Assembly: GCA_014378285.1 (NCBI GenBank)
Contig: JACMNZ010000006.1
Location: 1-7,690, forward strand
Direction of reading: 5' to 3'
DNA from: Pseudopedobacter sp.
Lineage (GTDB): Bacteria; Bacteroidota; Bacteroidia; Sphingobacteriales; Sphingobacteriaceae
DNA length: 7,690 nt
Shown here: in pieces, positions 1 through 4,357 of the stretch
Position numbering within the stretch: position 1 is the first letter of the stretch
How the letters are laid out: the number at the start of each line of letters is the position of its first letter
Notes under the pieces: model-generated
Seen by the model: the letters and a program-made list of their open reading frames with translations, nothing else
The model's database searches: none
Told to the model about the DNA's origin: nothing
Made by a program: the position numbers and the translations under genes

Positions 1-697
1 AGGTTTAAACAAAATCAGTTATGTAATTTCTATCAGTGCCGTTATTGCAACAGCTAGTGTTTTGCTAATTTTCCAAATGGGGCAGCCACGTATTTGGATG
101 AGCATGAGCCGAGACGGATTATTACCTAAAGCATTTTCTAGAATTCATCCAAAATATAAGACCCCATCGTTTGCAACCATTGTAACTGGTTTTGTAGTTG
201 CCATTCCTGCATTGTTTATGAATCTAACTGAGGTTACAGATTTAACCAGCATCGGGACATTATTTGCTTTTGTTTTGGTTTGCGGTGGTGTATTGTTATT
301 GCCAAAAGATACCGAGGCAAACGAGGGGAAAAATCGCTTCAAAATGCCTTACATCAACGGAAAATTTATTGTTCCTGTTTTAACAATAGTTGGAATTGCT
401 TTTTTCTATAAGGATATTATCAATGTTTTAGACTTTAACGAAACCTGGGAAGTAGCCAGGGAAAGATTACCATTATACCTTTTCTTCATTCTCTTAATTA
501 TAATTACTTATTTCTCATTTGTTAAAAATCTATCGCTTATCCCTGTTTTAGGCTTGCTAAGTTGCTCTTATTTAATGACGGAGTTAGGTTACACCAATTG
601 GTTAAGATTTTTAATTTGGTTAGCAATAGGTTTGGTTATTTATTTCACTTACAGTTATAAAAACAGCCGATTGAATACGGAAACAGAAATAATTTAA
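1..697 (+). CDS. APC-superfamily amino acid permease, CAT-like, C-terminal part (5' end outside window)
   Basis: The frame is open from base 2 (first codon GGT) to the TAA at 695-697, giving 231 residues; the N-terminal half lies before the window. It is an inner-membrane amino acid transporter. Residues 27-47 carry the conserved loop GQPRIWMSMSRDGLLPKAF, followed by HPKYKTPSFAT, typical of cationic amino acid transporter (CAT)/YfnA-type permeases. About seven hydrophobic segments are visible, near residues 5-26, 57-74, 81-100, 122-136, 155-174, 178-193 and 200-217. The last two, with PVLGLLSCSYLMTEL and WLRFLIWLAIGLVIYF, match the extra C-terminal helices of 14-helix CAT proteins. It is followed 69 bp later by a strong terminator, so it ends its transcription unit. 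The TTG at base 62 lies within a helix and is not the start. The family is clear; the substrate (arginine, lysine or another amino acid) cannot be read from this part. Confidence 0.93.
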   Translation, partial: GLNKISYVISISAVIATASVLLIFQMGQPRIWMSMSRDGLLPKAFSRIHPKYKTPSFATIVTGFVVAIPALFMNLTEVTDLTSIGTLFAFVLVCGGVLLLPKDTEANEGKNRFKMPYINGKFIVPVLTIVGIAFFYKDIINVLDFNETWEVARERLPLYLFFILLIIITYFSFVKNLSLIPVLGLLSCSYLMTELGYTNWLRFLIWLAIGLVIYFTYSYKNSRLNTETEII

Positions 698-765
698 TTA
701 CAATGTATCATACAAGAATAACAAACCGTAATGGTTAAGAATTCTTTTAGTTTTTCTATATATTT

Positions 766-802
766 AAGCCCTTACCTTTCCTCAGGTTGAGGGCTTTTTT
801 TA
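766..802 (+). terminator. Rho-independent terminator of the permease gene
   Basis: AAGCCCT (766-772) pairs with AGGGCTT (790-796). The helix continues after a small internal loop as ACCT (774-777) with AGGT (784-787), leaving a 6-nt loop. The 3' arm runs directly into a T tract (795-801). It is oriented to end rightward transcription from the permease. Confidence 0.88.
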
Positions 803-872
803 TTTTATTAAATTTTGGTAATTCTATAAATTTAGGTTTATGAACTTTTGATTATTCTAAGTTAATTTATAA

Positions 873-970
873 TATTTGGGCGTTTTAACGGGCTATACAC
901 TATATCTTTTTTTGCAATCTGCAAAATGGTAAGTGCAAAAAAGGATGCCGTTTCTATCCCTAACGCAAAT
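873..970 (+). repeat. Intergenic palindromic repeat, family A, copy 1
   Basis: This roughly 98-bp element begins TATTTGGGCGTTTTAAC and ends TAACGCAAAT. A second copy lies at 3196-3283 on the other strand. The ends are imperfect inverted repeats: TTT-GG-GCGTT (875-884) pairs with AACGCAAA (962-969), with GG bulged. Inside is a 13-bp hairpin, ATCTTTTTTTGCA (904-916) with TGCAAAAAAGGAT (934-946), containing one G·U pair. No coding frame explains it. From memory, similar intergenic sequences occur in Pedobacter and Flavobacterium genomes; this was not checked. It fills most of the space between the permease terminator and the acetyltransferase gene. The rest of the 698-996 gap shows no other feature I can support. 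Confidence 0.75.
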
Positions 971-996
971 CTCTTAAAAACTTAAACCATTATCCA

Positions 997-1515
997 TTGA
1001 TAAATATATCATCAGTCACCATACATCAAGTCCATCGATTACAAAAAACATCTAAAGAAACTTTTTCTTTGGCTTTTGCCAATGATAATACGAAAGAGAA
1101 CTTAGCAGATTACTTTGAAAAAGCTTTTTCTATAGAAGCCTTAACAAAACAGATAAATGATGCCAACTCAAGATTTTATTTTGTTTATCATGATGATGAA
1201 TTAGCGGCATATTTTAAGATCAACATCGGCGAAAGCCAAACCGAAATTGGAGCGCAAGAGGGGATGGAATTAGAAAGATTATATATTTACCCTGCATATC
1301 AAAATAAAAAAATTGGCGCTTTCATTATCAACGAGGTAAAAATAAAAGCCATTTTAGAGGATAAAAAGTACATTTGGTTAGGCGTTTGGGAAAATAATTT
1401 AAGGGCAATTAAATTTTATAAAAATCAAGGATTTACAAAGTTTGAAAGCCACATATATTACTTAGGCACCGATGCCCAAACAGATTGGATGATGCACTTG
1501 GAATGCGGAGAATAA
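997..1515 (+). CDS. GNAT-family N-acetyltransferase, PaiA-like
   Basis: This encodes 172 residues, close to the usual length of PaiA-type polyamine acetyltransferases. The acetyl-CoA-binding motif A is LERLYIYPAYQNKKIGAF (residues 92-109). Motif B is IWLGVWENNLRAIKFYKNQGF, given here by its ends at residues 126 and 146, with the likely general-acid Tyr141. The tail LGTDAQTDWMM (156-166) resembles the LGxDxQTDxxM ending of PaiA proteins. The protein probably transfers acetyl from acetyl-CoA to a small amine in the cytoplasm; spermidine/spermine is an inference from family likeness. In motif A the usual Q/RxxGxG/A reads QNKKIG, with Lys in place of the first Gly. The start is a TTG at 997: the upstream stop is TAA at 961 and no ATG or GTG lies between. 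There is no clear ribosome binding site. The gene is flanked by unrelated genes and seems to stand alone. Confidence 0.87.
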   Translation: MINISSVTIHQVHRLQKTSKETFSLAFANDNTKENLADYFEKAFSIEALTKQINDANSRFYFVYHDDELAAYFKINIGESQTEIGAQEGMELERLYIYPAYQNKKIGAFIINEVKIKAILEDKKYIWLGVWENNLRAIKFYKNQGFTKFESHIYYLGTDAQTDWMMHLECGE

Positions 1516-1524
1516 TGATTTGCA

Positions 1525-1552
1525 AAAAAGGAAGAATATTTTCTCCCTTTTT
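1525..1552. terminator. AT-rich bidirectional terminator between convergent genes
   Basis: AAAAAGGaAGA (1525-1535) pairs with TCTcCCTTTTT (1542-1552), with one mismatch and a 6-nt loop (1536-1541). The arms are A-rich then T-rich, so either strand ends in a U run. It sits between the stops of the acetyltransferase (+) and the PfpI-family gene (-), where a shared terminator is expected. The stem has low GC content, so its strength is uncertain. Confidence 0.6.
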
Positions 1553-1568
1553 AAAAGTGTTTTTTAAT

Positions 1569-2129
1569 CTATAAAGTGTTTTTGGTCTGAATTCCTTTGC
1601 TAAATTCCTCAATCATTTTCTTATTAAATGCTAGTAAATCTTTAGGCGATCTACTGGTCACCAAACCTTTGTCAACTACCACTTCGCTATCTTCCCAAAT
1701 TGCACCAGCATTAATCAAATCTGTTTTGATGGACGGATACGAAGTCATTTTTTTTCCTTTTAAGGCCCCAGTTTCAATTAATAGTTGCGGGCCGTGGCAA
1801 ATAGACGCAATTGGTTTGCCTGCTGCAATAAACTCTTTTACAAAATCTATATAACTTTGGCTTGCCCTCATTTTATCAGGGTTCATCACTCCTCCCGGGA
1901 TCAATAATGCATCATAATCATCTGCTTTGGCATGGTATAAATCCATATCAACAGCTACTTCTACGCCCCAATCATCTTTATCCCAAGCTTTAATTTTATT
2001 TTCCTGTTCAGATATTACATGTACTAAAGCTCCCGCTTCTTCTAAGGCTTTTTTAGGTTCTAATAATTCTGATTGTTCAAATCCCATATCACTTAATATG
2101 GCTATTTTTTTATCTTTTAAATTTTCCAT
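1569..2129 (-). CDS. PfpI/DJ-1 family protein (class I glutamine amidotransferase-like)
   Basis: This encodes 186 residues, full length for PfpI/YhbO-type proteins. It starts at ATG (2127-2129) and ends at TAG. The nucleophile elbow is ASICHGPQLLIE (residues 108-119), with Cys111 followed by His112. The conserved Glu that contacts the Cys is Glu18 in MGFEQSELL. ALLIPGG (74-80) is the usual strand and loop before the elbow. Members have been described as intracellular proteases, chaperones or glyoxalase/deglycase enzymes that act on methylglyoxal-type damage; which activity applies cannot be decided from sequence. There is no signal peptide, so it should be cytoplasmic. It converges with the acetyltransferase gene and diverges from purN, so it is probably monocistronic. 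No convincing promoter box was found upstream. Confidence 0.92.
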   Translation of the reverse strand: MENLKDKKIAILSDMGFEQSELLEPKKALEEAGALVHVISEQENKIKAWDKDDWGVEVAVDMDLYHAKADDYDALLIPGGVMNPDKMRASQSYIDFVKEFIAAGKPIASICHGPQLLIETGALKGKKMTSYPSIKTDLINAGAIWEDSEVVVDKGLVTSRSPKDLLAFNKKMIEEFSKGIQTKNTL

Positions 2130-2323
2130 TGTATGTATTTTTTAAAGGTATTTAATGTGGTAAACATTATTTTTACTACATCAACTATAAAACAAATACT
2201 AAACCATAATCCAATTCCTCATAATTTTTAGCCATTTTAATCATATTTTTATTCTTTTTATATATAGAGTTTAATAATTAGTTACACTATTATTTTATGT
2301 AATATTCTTCAATACAGGTTTTT

Positions 2324-2358
2324 AGCTTTCGGCTTTGTACATTTAGCTTTTAGCATTT
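2324..2358. repeat. Degenerate heptanucleotide tandem repeat (AGCTTTY)
   Basis: Five 7-nt units lie exactly in register: AGCTTTC, GGCTTTG, TACATTT, AGCTTTT and AGCATTT. The middle unit is the most decayed. The run lies in the divergent gap about 65 bp upstream of the purN -7 box. Confidence 0.55.
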
Positions 2359-2369
2359 TTTTAATATAA

Positions 2370-2381
2370 GTTTAGCTAAAC
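2370..2381. promoter_or_regulatory. Perfect 12-bp palindrome upstream of the purN promoter (possible operator)
   Basis: GTTTAGCTAAAC is its own reverse complement. It sits about 20 bp upstream of the -33 box of the purN promoter, a position that would suit a dimeric regulator. No known regulator site is recognised, and the AGC core resembles the neighbouring heptamer repeat, so it may only be part of that decayed run. Confidence 0.25.
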
Positions 2382-2401
2382 CAGTAATTTATTAAATTTC
2401 A

Positions 2402-2432
2402 TTTCTTAAAAACATTCAAAATTATATCTTTG
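2402..2432 (+). promoter_or_regulatory. Bacteroidota-type promoter for purN
   Basis: TATCTTTG (2425-2432) matches the Bacteroidota -7 consensus TAnnTTTG exactly. TTTC (2402-2405), one mismatch from the -33 TTTG, lies upstream with the canonical 19-nt spacing. Transcription would start near 2439, giving a leader of about 20 nt before the GTG at 2460. Confidence 0.65.
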
Positions 2433-2459
2433 GGATAAATCATAAACTCTTTAAAACTT

Positions 2460-3041
2460 GTGAAGAAAAGAATTGCCATTTTTGCATCAGGGTCTGGATC
2501 TAATGCTCAAAAGATTATGGAGCATTTTAAGAAAAGTAACGATGCAGAAGTTGCGCTTATCTTAACCAATAACCCCTACGCTTACGTTTTGCAGAGGGCA
2601 GATAATTTTGAGATCCCCTCTCATATTTTTGATAAGCAAGAGTTTTATGAAACTAATAAAATTATAACATTATTAAATAACCTAAATATTGATTTGTTGG
2701 TTTTAGCTGGTTTTTTATGGCTTGTACCTCAAAATCTATTAAAAGCTTTTCCCAATAAAATTATTAATATCCATCCATCTTTATTGCCAAAATATGGTGG
2801 AAAAGGAATGTATGGACAGCGTGTTCATCACGCTGTTTTGGTAAATAAAGAACCAGAATCTGGCATTACCATACATTTTGTAAACGAAAATTTTGACGAA
2901 GGGGAAATCATACATCAATCTAAATTTAAAATTGATAGAGGTGATGATCTTGAAATGATGAAATTTAAGGTTCAGCAATTAGAACATGCTCATTTTCCTA
3001 AAGTAATAGAAAGTTTGCTAAAGAAAATGAAAAGCATTTAA
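2460..3041 (+). CDS. purN: Phosphoribosylglycinamide formyltransferase (GAR transformylase)
   Basis: This cytoplasmic enzyme formylates glycinamide ribonucleotide using 10-formyltetrahydrofolate, the third step of de novo purine synthesis. It has 193 residues, normal for PurN. ASGSGSNAQ (9-17) is the phosphate-binding loop. NIHPSLLPKY (103-112) holds the catalytic Asn103 and His105, and Asp146 in ENFDEGEII matches the catalytic Asp (E. coli Asn106, His108, Asp144). The loop after HPSLLPKY reads GGKGMYGQRVH rather than the proteobacterial PGLHTH; I believe this is usual in Bacteroidota. The start is GTG at 2460: the in-frame TAA at 2436 limits the upstream side, the next ATG is 20 codons in, inside the conserved fold, and the promoter fits. 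There is no Shine-Dalgarno sequence. It stands alone, without other pur genes nearby. Confidence 0.96.
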   Translation: MKKRIAIFASGSGSNAQKIMEHFKKSNDAEVALILTNNPYAYVLQRADNFEIPSHIFDKQEFYETNKIITLLNNLNIDLLVLAGFLWLVPQNLLKAFPNKIINIHPSLLPKYGGKGMYGQRVHHAVLVNKEPESGITIHFVNENFDEGEIIHQSKFKIDRGDDLEMMKFKVQQLEHAHFPKVIESLLKKMKSI

Positions 3042-3092
3042 TGCTAATTTATAAAAAAAAGTTAAATGTATCCAAAAATCTGTCTCCACGTT

Positions 3093-3189
3093 CCGTCCTT
3101 TCGACTACAGGAGAAATCTCACAAGCAAAGTCTATATATAGTGTTTGATACCTATATGTGAGATGTTTCTCTATTGTATAACATGACGG
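3093..3189. repeat. 97-bp imperfect inverted repeat, family B
   Basis: The outer ends are CCGTC (3093-3097) and GACGG (3185-3189). The inner arms are GGAGAAATCTCACA (3110-3123) and TGTGAGATGTTTCTC (3157-3171), complementary apart from a 2-nt insertion, around an AT-rich loop containing TCTATATATAG. No coding frame fits. From memory, intergenic hairpins with TTTCGACT, GGAGAAATCT and a matching other arm are frequent in Sphingobacteriaceae; this copy looks somewhat decayed. It lies between convergent purN and the SprF-family gene, 51 bp after the purN stop. No T tract follows, so it is not a standard terminator. Confidence 0.65.
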
Positions 3190-3195
3190 GTTACA

Positions 3196-3283
3196 TTTTT
3201 TGCGTTAACGATTGGAGTGGCATCCTTTTTTTCTTTTTTCAGAAAAAAAGATAAAACGGAAAGCGTGTTAAAACGCCCAAATA
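3196..3283 (-). repeat. Intergenic palindromic repeat, family A, copy 2 (inverted)
   Basis: Read on the minus strand it begins TATTTGGGCGTTTTAAC, the same 17 bases as copy 1 at 873. It then shares the ATCTTTTTTT block, the AAAAAAGGATGCC block and the TAACGCAAA end. The middle differs in sequence and is about 11 bp shorter than in copy 1. The ends TTTGCGTT (3199-3206) and AACGCCCAAA (3272-3281) form the same bulged outer stem. It starts only 6 bp after the family B element, so the two together fill most of the convergent gap 3042-3340. The remaining 3284-3340 shows nothing recognisable. Confidence 0.75.
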
Positions 3284-3340
3284 AACATAACATTTTAAAA
3301 CATCTAAATCTCTCTTAATCTTATAACTCACCTTAAATTT

Positions 3341-4357
3341 TTACCACAATTTTTGAGGACAGGTCACTCGGTAACGATTATTTAACGTTAACCCTAATAC
3401 AATCTCATGCGATCCTCTAGAAACGGTATTTAATGCCGATTGCGTAAAATCATAAGCATAACCAACGTTAAATAAAGAACCTAGGTTAAATCCCAGCATT
3501 CCAGAATAAGAATCGTCTTTACGGTAAGCACCCCCAATCCAAAATTTGTCTCTAAAAGAGACCTTCGTATTAAAGTCTATCCCTAAAGGAACAGGGTTAA
3601 CATATTTTACCATTACAGAAGGAATAATAGTAACATCATCACTTAACCAAAAACGGTAGCCGGCTGTAAAAAACGAATGCGGAACTGTTTTACCTGTATT
3701 ATAAGAGGATTGGCTGGAGAAAGAAAGCGTTTGAGGTAGCACTTGTTGTACTGACGCACCAAAGAAAAATTCGGCAGAGTAAAGCCAAATCCCAACATTC
3801 AAATCGGGTTTAATCCTGTTGATAGTTCCACTATTTGCAATAGCTGCATCAACTGGATTTTCTAAAGTGATATCATTGGTATTTAAGGTTACCTTTGATA
3901 TTCCCGCACCAATACCAACAGCTAAATTTAATTTTGGAGCCAAACCAATATGATAAGCATAAGTTACATTGAGCGTATTGTTACTAAGCGGCCCTGTTTT
4001 ATCTACCACGGCTACTAAACCAATTCCGTGATGCGGTTTTGAAGCCTCGTAATCAGATTTGTAGCTTCTCCCTAATGGATTCTCACCAACCATGCCATAA
4101 GAAGTGGCATTTCCCCAATCATCAGATTTACCTAAAGGCATGTGAGCAGTTAAATAAGAAGTTTGTGGAGCATTTTGTAACCCGGTCCATTGTTGACGGG
4201 TGGCGGCCTTTACATCGATGTAATTTTCTATACCCGTAATTGCGGGATTTATGATATAATTATTTAAGATATATTGGGTATACTGAGGTTTCTGCTGTCC
4301 TAAAGTATTTTGAAGAACAGCAAATAATAAAACTGATATGGCTACTAATTTCCTCAT
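3341..4357 (-). CDS. PorP/SprF-family type IX secretion outer-membrane protein
   Basis: This encodes 338 residues, typical for the PorP/SprF family. A signal peptide is visible (MRK, then LVAISVLLFAVL), with cleavage likely near residue 20, before QQKPQYTQ. The family signature QYTQYILNNYIINPAITG follows at residues 25-42, and the protein ends with a short CPQKLW tail after a final predicted strand, as many members do. The rest is alternating hydrophobic and polar, Gly- and Tyr-rich sequence that fits an outer-membrane beta barrel. Its ATG (4355-4357) overlaps the TGA of the upstream gene (4354-4356) as ATGA, so the two are probably translationally coupled. Family knowledge: F. johnsoniae SprF is needed for secretion of SprB, and similar genes sit next to genes for type B-signal cargo. 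The likely role here is export or surface anchoring of the neighbouring large protein. No classical terminator was found downstream. Confidence 0.93.
   Translation of the reverse strand: MRKLVAISVLLFAVLQNTLGQQKPQYTQYILNNYIINPAITGIENYIDVKAATRQQWTGLQNAPQTSYLTAHMPLGKSDDWGNATSYGMVGENPLGRSYKSDYEASKPHHGIGLVAVVDKTGPLSNNTLNVTYAYHIGLAPKLNLAVGIGAGISKVTLNTNDITLENPVDAAIANSGTINRIKPDLNVGIWLYSAEFFFGASVQQVLPQTLSFSSQSSYNTGKTVPHSFFTAGYRFWLSDDVTIIPSVMVKYVNPVPLGIDFNTKVSFRDKFWIGGAYRKDDSYSGMLGFNLGSLFNVGYAYDFTQSALNTVSRGSHEIVLGLTLNNRYRVTCPQKLW

Larger units (their letters stand above)
2130..2459. other. 330-bp divergent intergenic region between the PfpI-family gene and purN
   Basis: This very AT-rich stretch has no credible coding frame. 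It holds a heptamer repeat run (2324-2358), a perfect 12-bp palindrome (2370-2381) and the purN promoter (2402-2432), each listed separately. Nothing definite is seen in 2150-2320. Confidence 0.8.

Noticed and set aside
62..64. TTG as the start of the permease
   Set aside because: Upstream in-frame codons from base 2 encode a hydrophobic helix continuous with it, and the protein would lack half of the transporter.
703..738. Eleven-codon ATG frame just after the permease stop
   Set aside because: It is very short, has no ribosome binding site and no recognisable peptide; it is most likely chance in the 3' leader before the terminator.
843..850. AACTTTTG as a -7 promoter box for the acetyltransferase gene
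   Set aside because: The first base departs from TAnnTTTG, and the nearest TTTG upstream is at 25 nt rather than about 19.
2143..2150. TACCTTTA on the minus strand as a -7 box for the PfpI-family gene
   Set aside because: The last base differs from TAnnTTTG, no -33 box lies at 19 nt, and the leader would be only a few bases long.
3222..3252. Inner hairpin of family A copy 2 as a classical terminator for purN or the SprF operon
   Set aside because: The stem is almost all A-T and no U tract follows it on either strand; the T runs lie within the arms.
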